From contig DATBZF010000086.1 of NCBI GenBank assembly GCA_036513315.1, positions 1-64,000 on the forward strand: 64,000 nt of DNA, given 5' to 3'. Position 1 is the first letter of the stretch. Every line of letters starts with the position of its first letter. This stretch comes from Roseiarcus sp036513315. Its GTDB lineage: Bacteria > Pseudomonadota > Alphaproteobacteria > Rhizobiales > Beijerinckiaceae. Shown here piece after piece: positions 50,549-58,483 of the stretch. Below the pieces are notes generated by a model. It searched no databases and was not told the origin of the DNA. It was given only the letters and a program-made list of their open reading frames with translations. A program made the translations under genes and the position numbers.

Positions 50549-52276
50549 ATGATAAGCGCCACACAGCCCCATTATCCCGGCCTGGCCGATTCCCTGCTGT
50601 TCCAGGCGAAGGCGATCGGCCTCCGATGGCGGCGCAAGGCGATCGAACTCGCAACCCGCTCGTTCGCGCATCCTCATCGCCGTGGCTTTAGCCTTGTCGC
50701 CGCGCCGGCGATCGCCGAGGCGCAATCGCCGCTCTGGACCAATGTCGCCGGCCCGAAGGAGCGGGCGCTGACCGCCGGCAAGGTGCATAATATGCGTCTG
50801 GCCTTGCGCGGCATTGATGGCGTCGAAGTCGCCGCCGGCGAAATCTTCAGTTTCTGGAAACAGGTCGGCCGGCCGTCGCGGGCGCGCGGCTTTGTCGCCG
50901 GCCGCGAATTGCGCGAGGGTTGCCTGATCGCCAGCCCCGGCGGCGGTCTCTGCCAATTGTCCAACGCGCTCTATGAAGCGGCCCTGCGCGCGGGTTTTGA
51001 AATCGTCGAACGCCATGCCCATAGCCGACGCGTGCCAGGCTCAAGGGCGGCGCTTGGCCGCGACGCCACCGTCTTCTGGAATTACGTCGATCTGCGCTTC
51101 CGGGCGCCGCGCGCCTTTCGCATCGAGGCGCGGCTCAGCAGCGACGCGCTTGTCGTCGCGTTCCGGGCCGCCGCTTCAGGCGTCGAACTTCATCTCTCAT
51201 CGCCCATCGGCGATGTCGCTGTCGCCCATGATTGCGTGAGCTGCGGCGAATCCGACTGCCGGCGCAACAATCCCGAGATCAGCAACGATAATTCGCTCTC
51301 GTCCGCCTGGCTCGTCGACGCCGCCACGCCGGAATTTTCCGCGCTGTTCGACCGCCTTGCGCGTCCCTCCGACGCATTGATGCTGCCGACGCGACGTTTC
51401 GCGGGCAAGCGCTACGGCTGGCCGACAGGACGCTGCCAAAGGGAAAGCGCCGCCACCTTTGCGACGTTGCGCAGGTCCTTGGCCTTGCGTCACGCCGGGC
51501 AAGGCGGCGCGCTACAGGCCAAGGCGCTCGAGGCCGACGCCCGCCTCGCCGCCGCCTATGCGGCGCGGCTCTCCCATCTCGACACGCATCTCTTCGTCGC
51601 GCAAAATTTGGCGCCGCATCTGTGGCGTCTCGGCGTCCTGCAGGGGCGCCGCTTCAGCGTGCTGATGCAGCGCCTGCCGATGGCGGCGCTGCAGGCGCGG
51701 CTCGACGAAGCCGCCTTGCGCTATCAGGAAAGCCCGACCCTCGCCGATTTTCGCGCGCCTCCGGAGATTGTCGCCGCCGAAAATGCGGCGCTGGCCGAGG
51801 CCGATGTCTTATACTCCGCCCATCCTGAAATCGCCGCCGGTTTCCCTGACAAGACTGTGCTGCTCGACTGGGCGCCCGCCCGGCCGATGGCGGCGCGCCG
51901 TGGCGGCGCGACCGTGCTTTTCCCGGCCTCGGTGCTGGCGCGCAAAGGCGCCTATGCCCTGCGCGAGGCGATCGCCGGCCTCGACCTCGATTTGATCGTC
52001 GCTGGCGAAGCCGTCGAAGTCGAAGGCTTCTGGAACGGCCTGCGGGTGCGCCGCCTTCATCCCGGCGAGAAGCTTGCCGAAATCGCCGCGATCGTCCTGC
52101 CGGCGATCGTCGAACATCAGCCGCGCACGCTTCTCGCCGCGTTGGCTTCGGACATTCCCGTCATCGCAACGCCCGCCTGCGGCCTGGCGCCGCGCGACGG
52201 TCTCACGCTCGTGCCGCCAATGGATGCGGGCGCGTTGCGCGCGGCGCTTGTCGCTTGCATAGAGAAGCGGGTCTGA
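50549..52276 (+). CDS. VanW domain fused to a glycosyltransferase-like domain
   Basis: A 575-residue protein without a signal peptide. Residues 65-210 form a VanW domain (VAAGEIFSFWKQVGRPSRAR, ASPGGGLCQLSNALYEAALR, ERHAHSRRVPGS). A short cysteine cluster, DCVSCGESDCRRNNPEI, follows. The C-terminal 280 residues resemble a GT-B glycosyltransferase: DTHLFVAQNLAPHLWRLGVL, ATVLFPASVLARKGAYALRE, LIVAGEAVEVEGFWNG and ASDIPVIATPACGLAPRDG. The VanW function is unknown; cell-envelope glycan work is inferred. Confidence 0.75.
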   Translation: MISATQPHYPGLADSLLFQAKAIGLRWRRKAIELATRSFAHPHRRGFSLVAAPAIAEAQSPLWTNVAGPKERALTAGKVHNMRLALRGIDGVEVAAGEIFSFWKQVGRPSRARGFVAGRELREGCLIASPGGGLCQLSNALYEAALRAGFEIVERHAHSRRVPGSRAALGRDATVFWNYVDLRFRAPRAFRIEARLSSDALVVAFRAAASGVELHLSSPIGDVAVAHDCVSCGESDCRRNNPEISNDNSLSSAWLVDAATPEFSALFDRLARPSDALMLPTRRFAGKRYGWPTGRCQRESAATFATLRRSLALRHAGQGGALQAKALEADARLAAAYAARLSHLDTHLFVAQNLAPHLWRLGVLQGRRFSVLMQRLPMAALQARLDEAALRYQESPTLADFRAPPEIVAAENAALAEADVLYSAHPEIAAGFPDKTVLLDWAPARPMAARRGGATVLFPASVLARKGAYALREAIAGLDLDLIVAGEAVEVEGFWNGLRVRRLHPGEKLAEIAAIVLPAIVEHQPRTLLAALASDIPVIATPACGLAPRDGLTLVPPMDAGALRAALVACIEKRV

Positions 52277-52346
52277 CGGCGGCGCCCTCCCCAACGCCGC
52301 CACTGGCGCCCAAACTCAATCGTCTCTCTCCTGCGCAGGCAAACCT

Positions 52347-52847
52347 ATGATTGCGCATCAGCCGCTCCTGAAGTCTCGCCGCCTGCGCCTGGCTTTCGCC
52401 GGCGCCACGCTCATCGTCCTGACGGCGACGCCCGCCGCCGCGCAGGAGCGTTTTGCCGGCCGATGGCTGATCGCGAGCGCCGCGGCGGCGCCATGGGCGA
52501 GCAACCCGAAAGATGCGGCCGACGAGGCCGATGCGCAGCGCCTCATCGGCAAGCCGATGACGATCGCCGCGTCGGCCTTCCGGGCGCCCGAACCGCTCGG
52601 CTGCGCGAAGGCGAAATATGTCTTCCGCAACGCCGACGCTGGCGCCTTGTTCGAAGGAAGCCTCAACGCCGACGGCGCCGGCAAGCCGACCGATCCTGTC
52701 GCCGCTGCGCGCGCGCTCGGCATGACCCAGAAAACCGCGCGGGGCATGACGGCGAGCTGCTCGAAAGTCGAGTTCTACCTCGTCGATCCCGACACGATTT
52801 TGTTCGGGCTCAACAATCGCGTCTTCACCGTGAGACGCGCGAAATGA
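52347..52847 (+). CDS. Hypothetical secreted protein
   Basis: A 166-residue protein with a signal peptide (LRLAFAGATLIVLTATPAAA, cleaved before QERF). The mature part, RFAGRWLIASAAAAPWASNP then GKPMTIAASAFRAPEPLGCA, and SCSKVEFYLVDPDTILFGLN near the end, suggests a small beta-rich domain with two conserved-looking cysteines. I do not recognise the family. A lipocalin or lysozyme-inhibitor-like fold is possible but unsupported. It is 70 bp after the VanW fusion gene, in the same direction. Confidence 0.7.
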   Translation: MIAHQPLLKSRRLRLAFAGATLIVLTATPAAAQERFAGRWLIASAAAAPWASNPKDAADEADAQRLIGKPMTIAASAFRAPEPLGCAKAKYVFRNADAGALFEGSLNADGAGKPTDPVAAARALGMTQKTARGMTASCSKVEFYLVDPDTILFGLNNRVFTVRRAK

Positions 52848-52936
52848 AAGCGCGTGGCGTTCGGGGCAACGGCGCGTCCTTCAGATGAGTCGACCCGAAT
52901 GCGCGCGACAGGATCGCCGCCCAAGCGACAACGCGT

Positions 52937-52964
52937 CATTGATTGCATGGAGGCGATTATGCGC
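52937..52964. repeat. End fragment of the cloverleaf element (copy D)
   Basis: These 28 bases (CATTGATTGCATGGAGGCGA and the next eight) are identical to the reverse complement of the right end of copy B, then diverge abruptly. No matching second arm is seen nearby, so it is a solo terminal repeat. Confidence 0.75.
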
Positions 52965-53022
52965 TCGGACGTGTCTCTCTCGTACTTTCGAACACGTACC
53001 AAACTTTTCGACGGGAAACCTC

Positions 53023-53109
53023 ATGCTCAGAATCGCGCTGTTCTCAATGGCCGTTGTCGCCGGCGTCTCGACCGTTTCGGCGGGCGCCGCGACACTCACG
53101 CGCAAGTGA
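53023..53109 (+). CDS. Tiny signal-peptide-like ORF (28 aa)
   Basis: MLRIALFSMAVVAGVSTVSA followed by GAATLTRK and a stop. GGGAAA precedes the ATG by four bases. It looks like the export signal of a truncated secreted protein, lying just after the element fragment at 52937. It may be a relic or a small membrane peptide. Confidence 0.35.
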   Translation: MLRIALFSMAVVAGVSTVSAGAATLTRK

Positions 53110-53224
53110 TCATGCCGCCGCGCAGGCGCACGCCAGGCCATCCCGGAATCGTCCCGTAAGCCATCGCCATGAACCGATCGCGGCGCCAACCCGGCGACCC
53201 GCCGGGAGACACGGAGACACGACT

Positions 53225-53506
53225 ATGCGCACATCCCTCAAGAACACGATCGCCGCTTCGCTCGCCGCCCTCACTGTTTGTGTGACGCTCGTCGGCGCGA
53301 CCCCCGCTTCGGCCCATAATTGGCATCCGGGCGGCTTCCATGGTCATCACGGCTATTGGGGCCCGGGCCTGGCGCTCGGCGTGTTCGGCCTCGCCGCCGG
53401 CGCCATCGCCGCCTCGGCCGCGGAAGACAATTGCGTCCAATATCGGCCGACCTACGATCGCTATGGCGATTACATGGGCCGCCAGCCCGTCAACGTCTGC
53501 CAGTGA
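53225..53506 (+). CDS. Small His/Gly-rich secreted protein
   Basis: A 93-residue protein. The signal peptide MRTSLKNTIAASLAALTVCV leads to ATPASAHNW. The mature part has a histidine- and glycine-rich stretch (WHPGGFHGHHGYWGPG), a hydrophobic segment (LALGVFGLAAGAIAASAAED), and a C-terminal CVQYRPTYDRYGDYMGRQ motif. Such proteins are common in Rhizobiales, sometimes called BA14K-like or YXWGXW-type, with no settled role. Metal binding by the histidines is possible. Confidence 0.75.
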   Translation: MRTSLKNTIAASLAALTVCVTLVGATPASAHNWHPGGFHGHHGYWGPGLALGVFGLAAGAIAASAAEDNCVQYRPTYDRYGDYMGRQPVNVCQ

Positions 53507-53630
53507 CCTATAAGATAATGGCGTCCTCCGCATCGACTGCGCGGGGACGCCTGACTATTCGCGAAGGCCGCAACATGGCCAGACGCGCCGGATTCCGTCG
53601 TCGTCGATGCAATGGGCGCCCGCCCCGCCC

Positions 53631-54266
53631 TCAATCTCCAGCCGATTGCGGCGACGGCCCGAACCCTTCGAAGCGCGCCTGCCCGGCGCCGTCCGCAGCC
53701 GGCATGGCGCCCGCGAACAGTCGGTAAAACAGGCCCGCCAGGCCGCCGCCGAGAATCTCGATCGCACAGGTCGCCAGTTCGGGCTTGTCGCCCTCCACGC
53801 TCCAGAACGAGACGACGACGAAGGCGGCGCAGAGACCGCCGACCGCATAGGCTGCCAGACTCGTGAATTTCAGCCAGCGCAGGACGAAATGGGCCGCCAT
53901 GCTGTATATCGCCGCCAGATGGCAAGCCTGATAGATGAGCGTCAGCAGCAACGGCAGAATGATGGCCCGGTTGACGAACAGCGTCGCGACGTCCCGCGCG
54001 TCGAAGTCCCTGTGATGCGCCACCGCGCCGGGCGGGACCGGCGCCAGCACGCCGGCGAGCGCGCCGACCGTCAATTCCATCGCCAGCAACGCCAAGCCGG
54101 CGAGCAATATCGGCGCAAGCCTCGTCGGGACGATGCGCTCTTCGCGCACGGAAGCAATCTTGCCTCGCGCGCCGGAGGGTCCGGTAGCCGCGCCGCCGGG
54201 GCCGCCGCCTGCGGCCGGGCGGCGTTTACCGAAAGCCGCGACCGGCCTGGGCCCGGAATCGGTCAT
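53631..54266 (-). CDS. Hypothetical membrane protein (third gene of three-gene operon)
   Basis: About 211 residues. A Gly/Ala/Arg-rich N-terminal tail (about 45 residues) precedes four hydrophobic helices: LAPILLAGLALLAMELTVGA, IILPLLLTLIYQACHLAAIY, FTSLAAYAVGGLCAAFVVVS and IEILGGGLAGLFYRLFAGAM. No family is recognised. The start at MTDSGPRPVA is one base beyond the stop of the upstream gene, so translation is probably coupled. Likely works with its two neighbours in the envelope. Confidence 0.7.
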   Translation of the reverse strand: MTDSGPRPVAAFGKRRPAAGGGPGGAATGPSGARGKIASVREERIVPTRLAPILLAGLALLAMELTVGALAGVLAPVPPGAVAHHRDFDARDVATLFVNRAIILPLLLTLIYQACHLAAIYSMAAHFVLRWLKFTSLAAYAVGGLCAAFVVVSFWSVEGDKPELATCAIEILGGGLAGLFYRLFAGAMPAADGAGQARFEGFGPSPQSAGD

Positions 54267-54267
54267 G

Positions 54268-54819
54268 TCAGTCGGTCTCCGAGAGCGGCGTGGGACAAGC
54301 CGGCGTCGCATCGTCGGGAACTGAAAACACCTTCAGATAATCGGCGCGCCCGTCGCGGAAATCACTTTTCAGGACATAGCCTTGCTGGAAGCGGCCGTTC
54401 GCTTGCCGAATGGCCCTGACATCGGCCTGCGTGCTCCAGATGCCCGTCATTTGCTCTTTGCTCATCAGATCCTGCGTCAGCGCGAGATCAAAGTCGGTGA
54501 AGCGTATGTTGGCGTAGAACTCGATCGAATTGCGCAGGGATCGTCTGGGTCTTCCGCAAAAATCGGGCCCGGAATAATCCTCCGAATCGAGAAGCATCTT
54601 CAGCGCACGATCGTGCGACGCGACTTTCTCCTTGGCGAAAGATGCGACCGCTTTCTGCCGCTCCAGCATCTCGGCGGGAGTCTTGGGCGCCGGCGCCTCC
54701 ACGATGATCTGCGCGGGCTCCTCGGCGACCTGCGAAGGCTGGCGCGCCGCCCAGACGAGTCCGATCGCCGCGGCGGCCAGTCCGAAACCGACAATGATCA
54801 GTTTATCCCTGGTGTCCAT
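54268..54819 (-). CDS. Hypothetical membrane-anchored protein (second gene of operon)
   Basis: A 183-residue protein with one N-terminal anchor (KLIIVGFGLAAAAIGLVWAA) and a periplasmic part that begins with a Pro/Glu-rich linker. FCGRPRRSLRNSIEFYANIR, LTQDLMSKEQMTGIWSTQAD and VLKSDFRDGRADYLKVFSVP are its distinctive stretches; two cysteines could form a disulfide. No family is recognised. The ATG overlaps the stop of the upstream gene by one base. Confidence 0.72.
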   Translation of the reverse strand: MDTRDKLIIVGFGLAAAAIGLVWAARQPSQVAEEPAQIIVEAPAPKTPAEMLERQKAVASFAKEKVASHDRALKMLLDSEDYSGPDFCGRPRRSLRNSIEFYANIRFTDFDLALTQDLMSKEQMTGIWSTQADVRAIRQANGRFQQGYVLKSDFRDGRADYLKVFSVPDDATPACPTPLSETD

Positions 54820-55532
54820 TATGGCGTCCCCGCGGCCTGTTTCACGCAAGGCCTGCGCTCGGCGGCGACGCCTTCCAACGCCTGGCGGATTTCCTGACGC
54901 GGAAGCAAGCCAAAATCGTCGAGCGAGATATAGCCGTCGATCGCCAGCCTTTTCAGCGCGGCGAAGACCGCGTGATCCTCCGGCCCGTCCCAGGCGACTT
55001 CGGCCGGATCGTCACCGTCGTTTTCGCCATTGCTGGCGCGCTTCACTGCCAGCATGCCTGGCCGCAGCGAATATTGACGCGCCCATAGATAGACTTCCAT
55101 CATGGCGGCGATCTTCGCTTTGCCCGCCGCCTCGCAAAGACCGGGTCGATTGGCGGCGATGAAGCAGGATGCGACATTCGCCACCGTCCGGTGGTCGCTC
55201 ATCGACAGGAATTTCTGGAGGGTGACCGAGACATCCGACCCGCTGGACTGGAGGCACGCCGTGAAATTGACGTCGACTTTGCCCTTGCCCGCGAAAGCGT
55301 CGAACGCCGACGACGGCGAACCGTCGGATCCGTGGCTGTAAAAGCTGGCGTTGCGGCTGGTGTCGACCAGGGCGGCGACCGGCGCAAGCTGCGCCACAAT
55401 AAACTGGCGCATCGCCGCCGAACCCTCGCCAGGCAGGCTGGCGAAAATGGCTAAACCGGCAAGGGGCACGGCGAACGAGAACAGCAAATTTGAAATCCGC
55501 ACGACCAACGCGCCCCCTCGAAAACCGCGCAA
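54819..55532 (-). CDS. Hypothetical exported protein (first gene of operon)
   Basis: A 237-residue protein with an N-terminal hydrophobic segment (LLFSFAVPLAGLAIFASLPG). The rest is soluble with several cysteines (FTACLQSSGSDVSVTLQKFL, VASCFIAANRPGLCEAAGKA) and a C-terminal helical part with AIDGYISLDDFGLLPRQEIR. No family is recognised. A GTG beginning VVRISNLLF is an alternative start. It opens a tightly coupled minus-strand unit with the next two genes. Confidence 0.72.
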   Translation of the reverse strand: MRGFRGGALVVRISNLLFSFAVPLAGLAIFASLPGEGSAAMRQFIVAQLAPVAALVDTSRNASFYSHGSDGSPSSAFDAFAGKGKVDVNFTACLQSSGSDVSVTLQKFLSMSDHRTVANVASCFIAANRPGLCEAAGKAKIAAMMEVYLWARQYSLRPGMLAVKRASNGENDGDDPAEVAWDGPEDHAVFAALKRLAIDGYISLDDFGLLPRQEIRQALEGVAAERRPCVKQAAGTP

Positions 55533-55618
55533 CCCTACAAGCGCCCGATTAAGAACACCTCACCACGTCCGATCGAATAAACCTCGGATCGCCGCGGCGG
55601 GACTTGGCGAGGCTTGTC

Positions 55619-55658
55619 TTTACAAATCTTGTAAATACGTGTTTACGTGTACCGTAAA
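55619..55658. promoter_or_regulatory. Operator array upstream of vapBC
   Basis: Two TTTAC-N7-GTAAA palindromes, 55619-55635 (TTTACAAATCTTGTAAA, perfect over 7 bp each side) and 55642-55658 (TTTACGTGTACCGTAAA), are centred 23 bp apart. Between them GTAAATACGTGTTTAC is also symmetric. They lie 18-57 bp before the antitoxin start, as expected for VapBC autorepression. Confidence 0.65.
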
Positions 55659-55675
55659 GACACCGGGAGGCGACT

Positions 55676-55915
55676 CTGCCGCTCAATATTCGCGATCCGC
55701 GCGCGCATGCTTTGGCCCGGGAGCTCGCCGCCAGGCGGGGCGCCACGATGACCGAGGCGATTATCGCGGCTCTGGAAGGCGAATTGCGCCGCGAGCGCGA
55801 GCGTCCGTCCCTTCCCGATCGACTGGCCGATATTGCGCGGCAATTGAAGGCGGAGGCGCAGGCCCCCGGCCGCGAAATGACCAAAGACGAAATCGATGAC
55901 ATGTGGGGACACTGA
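55676..55915 (+). CDS. vapB: VapB-family antitoxin (probable CTG start)
   Basis: A 79-residue protein of the Rv0623/PSK transcription-factor type. The N-terminal strand PLNIRDPRAHALARELAARR and GATMTEAIIAALEGELRRER form the ribbon-helix-helix, followed by a charged C-terminal toxin-binding tail (REMTKDEIDDMWGH). Homologues begin M-x-L-N-I-K-D, which aligns with a CTG codon here; GGGAGG is five bases before it, and no ATG, GTG or TTG fits. A TTG 12 codons later would remove the DNA-binding strand. It overlaps vapC by one base. Confidence 0.85.
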   Translation: MPLNIRDPRAHALARELAARRGATMTEAIIAALEGELRRERERPSLPDRLADIARQLKAEAQAPGREMTKDEIDDMWGH

Positions 55916-56325
55916 TGTTCATCGATACGTCGGCGGTCATCGCCATCCTCGCCGATGAACCGCCCGCCGCCAGATTAGCGGAGACGATTGCCGCCGCCAA
56001 AGTGCGGTTGACCTCAGGTCTGGTGCGTTTGGAGGCCTGCATGCGACTCGCCTCGAAGCTTGGAATCAGCCCGGAACGGGCGCAAGTCGCCTTCGACGCC
56101 ATGATCGAGGCGGCCGATATCACGGTCGTGCCGGTCACCGACGAAATCGCCAGGCTCGGCGTTGCCGCCTTTGCGGCTTTCGGTAAGGGGCGCGGCCATC
56201 CCACCCGATTGAACCTCGCCGACTGCCTGTCCTACGCCTGCGCCAAGGCGCATGCGACGCCGCTTCTGTTCATCGGCGCTGATTTCGCCCAAACCGACAT
56301 CGCCAGCGCCGTGTCCGAAGCGTGA
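55915..56325 (+). CDS. vapC: VapC toxin, PIN-domain RNase
   Basis: A 136-residue PIN-domain protein. Acidic active-site residues are in MFIDTSAVIAILADE, LVRLEACMRLASKLG, LNLADCLSYACAKAH and LLFIGADFAQTD, the full four-residue set of VapC ribonucleases that cleave tRNA or rRNA. The ATG overlaps the antitoxin stop (TGATG). An in-frame GTG four codons earlier is less likely. It ends before two hairpins. Confidence 0.93.
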   Translation: MFIDTSAVIAILADEPPAARLAETIAAAKVRLTSGLVRLEACMRLASKLGISPERAQVAFDAMIEAADITVVPVTDEIARLGVAAFAAFGKGRGHPTRLNLADCLSYACAKAHATPLLFIGADFAQTDIASAVSEA

Positions 56326-56336
56326 TCGCGCCTATT

Positions 56337-56353
56337 CACGGCATCTTGCCGTG
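56337..56353 (+). terminator. Hairpin after vapC
   Basis: CACGGCA-TCT-TGCCGTG, a perfect 7-bp stem 12 bases beyond the vapC stop, without a T-tract. Confidence 0.5.
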
Positions 56354-56390
56354 CATTGCCGGCGACACCATATTCCGTGGGTCGGACGGT

Positions 56391-56411
56391 GGCGCGCGCT
56401 GAACGCGCGCC
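56391..56411. terminator. GC-rich hairpin between vapC and typA
   Basis: GGCGCGCG-CTGAA-CGCGCGCC, a perfect 8-bp stem followed by CTCCCTTCCC. It may isolate typA from upstream transcription. Confidence 0.45.
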
Positions 56412-56572
56412 CTCCCTTCCCATTGTCATAATTTTCGTGTATTGCACCGCACAATTCGAACGGGGCAGCGGGATTCGCCGGCGCGCCGTCGCATTCCCGC
56501 AACCTCGCCTCTAGTGACGTCATGCGCGGCCAGCCGCGCCAGCCAGCACGCGCCGCCTCGAAAGCCTCTTTC

Positions 56573-58393
56573 ATGAAACTCCGCAATATCGCCATCATCG
56601 CCCATGTCGATCACGGCAAGACCACGCTCGTCGACCGCCTGCTCCAGCAATCGGGCGCCTTCCGCGAAAACCAGCGCGTCGCCGAACGGGTGATGGATTC
56701 GAACGATCTCGAGCGCGAGCGCGGCATCACCATTCTCGCCAAGGCGACGTCGGTCGTCTGGAAGGACGTGCGCATCAATATCGTCGACACGCCCGGCCAT
56801 GCCGATTTTGGCGGCGAGGTCGAGCGCATTCTGTCGATGGTCGATGGCGCCATCGTGCTCGTCGACGCCTCGGAAGGTCCGATGCCGCAGACCAAATTCG
56901 TGGTCGGCAAGGCGCTGAAGATCGGCCTGAAGCCGATCGTCTGCATCAACAAGGTCGACAAGCCGGACGCGCGCGTCACCGAAGTGGTCAATGAATGTTT
57001 CGACCTGTTCGCCGCGCTCGACGCCACCGACGAGCAGCTCGATTTCCCGATCATCTACGGCTCGGCCAAACAGGCCTGGATGGCCGATTCGCCCGACGGG
57101 CCCAAGGAGAATATGGGCCCGCTGTTCGATCTCGTGCTGAAGCATGTCGAGGAGCCCCGAGTCATCGCCGGCGGCTTTCGCATGCTCGGCACTTTGCTGG
57201 AGGCCAACCCCTATCTTGGCCGCGTCGTGACGGGCCGCATCTTCTCAGGCTCCGTCAAGGCCAATGCGCCGGTCAAAGTGCTCGACCGCCTCGGCAATCT
57301 CGTCGAGCAGGGACGCGTGTCGAAAATCCTCGCCTTCCGCGGCATCGAGCGCGCGGCGATCGACGAGGCGGAAGCAGGCGATATCGTCGCCATCGCCGGT
57401 CTCGAAAAGTTCAACGTCGCCGACACGCTCGCCGCCATCGACGTGACCGAGCCGCTGCAGGCCCAGCCGATCGACCCGCCGACCCTTTCAATGACTTTCC
57501 TCGTCAATGATTCGCCGCTTGCCGGCACCGAGGGCGACAAGGTGACCAGCCGGGTCATCCGCGACCGCCTGTTCAAGGAGGCTGAGGGCAATGTCGCCCT
57601 GCATGTCGAGCCGGCGCCCAATTCGGACGCCTATGTCGTCTCGGGCCGCGGCGAATTGCAGCTTGCGATCCTGATCGAGACGATGCGCCGCGAGGGATTC
57701 GAACTCGGCGTCTCGCGCCCCAAAGTGCTGTTCTCGCGCGACGAAGCGGGCGAATTGCTCGAGCCGATCGAGGAGGTGGTGATCGACGTCGATGAGGAAC
57801 ATTCCGGCGTCGTCGTGCAGAAAATGTCAGAGCGCAAGGGCGAGCTGATCGAAATGCGCCCGTCGGGCGGCGACCGCCTCCGCCTCGTGTTCCATGCGCC
57901 GACGCGCGGCCTGATCGGCTATCTCGGCGAGCTGCTCACCGATACGCGCGGCACCGCGATCATGAACCGCCTGTTTCATTCCTGGGGACCCTGGAAGGGC
58001 GAGATCGCCGGGCGCCGCAACGGCGTGCTGATTTCCAACGAAAAAGGCGAAGCCGTCGCCTACGCCATGTGGAACCTCGAAGATCGCGGTCCGATGATGA
58101 TCGAGCCGGGCTGGAAGGTCTATCAGGGCATGATCGTCGGCCAGCATTCGCGCGACAACGACCTTGAAGTGAATGTGCTGAAGGGCAAGAAGCTGACCAA
58201 TATCCGTACCCATTCCAAGGACGAGGCGGTGCGGCTGACGCCGCCGATCCAGATGACGCTCGAAAAAGCGCTCGCCTATATCCAGGACGACGAACTGGTC
58301 GAAGTCACGCCGAAATCGGTCCGCCTGCGCAAGACCTTCCTCGACCCCAACGAGCGCAAGCGCGCCGAACGCGCCAAATCCGTCGACGCGTGA
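56573..58393 (+). CDS. typA: Ribosome-associated GTPase TypA/BipA
   Basis: A 606-residue translational GTPase involved in ribosome assembly and stress or cold adaptation. The G motifs are AHVDHGKTT (residues 10-18), ERERGITI, DTPGHADF, and NKVDKPDAR. Domains II (GRVVTGRIFSGSVKANAPV) and III, an EF-G V-like region and the BipA-specific C-terminal domain (GQHSRDNDLEVNVLKGKKLT and RTHSKDEAVRL) follow. MKLRNIAIIAHVDHG is the conserved beginning; the 17-residue upstream extension is dropped. Confidence 0.96.
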   Translation: MKLRNIAIIAHVDHGKTTLVDRLLQQSGAFRENQRVAERVMDSNDLERERGITILAKATSVVWKDVRINIVDTPGHADFGGEVERILSMVDGAIVLVDASEGPMPQTKFVVGKALKIGLKPIVCINKVDKPDARVTEVVNECFDLFAALDATDEQLDFPIIYGSAKQAWMADSPDGPKENMGPLFDLVLKHVEEPRVIAGGFRMLGTLLEANPYLGRVVTGRIFSGSVKANAPVKVLDRLGNLVEQGRVSKILAFRGIERAAIDEAEAGDIVAIAGLEKFNVADTLAAIDVTEPLQAQPIDPPTLSMTFLVNDSPLAGTEGDKVTSRVIRDRLFKEAEGNVALHVEPAPNSDAYVVSGRGELQLAILIETMRREGFELGVSRPKVLFSRDEAGELLEPIEEVVIDVDEEHSGVVVQKMSERKGELIEMRPSGGDRLRLVFHAPTRGLIGYLGELLTDTRGTAIMNRLFHSWGPWKGEIAGRRNGVLISNEKGEAVAYAMWNLEDRGPMMIEPGWKVYQGMIVGQHSRDNDLEVNVLKGKKLTNIRTHSKDEAVRLTPPIQMTLEKALAYIQDDELVEVTPKSVRLRKTFLDPNERKRAERAKSVDA

Positions 58394-58483
58394 GGCGCCG
58401 ATGGCGAGCAGGCCGCCCTTTTGACGCCGCACTGTGCTGTTTCCTATAAAGACGTTGGCGCGGTGATGGCGGAGGCAGATTCG

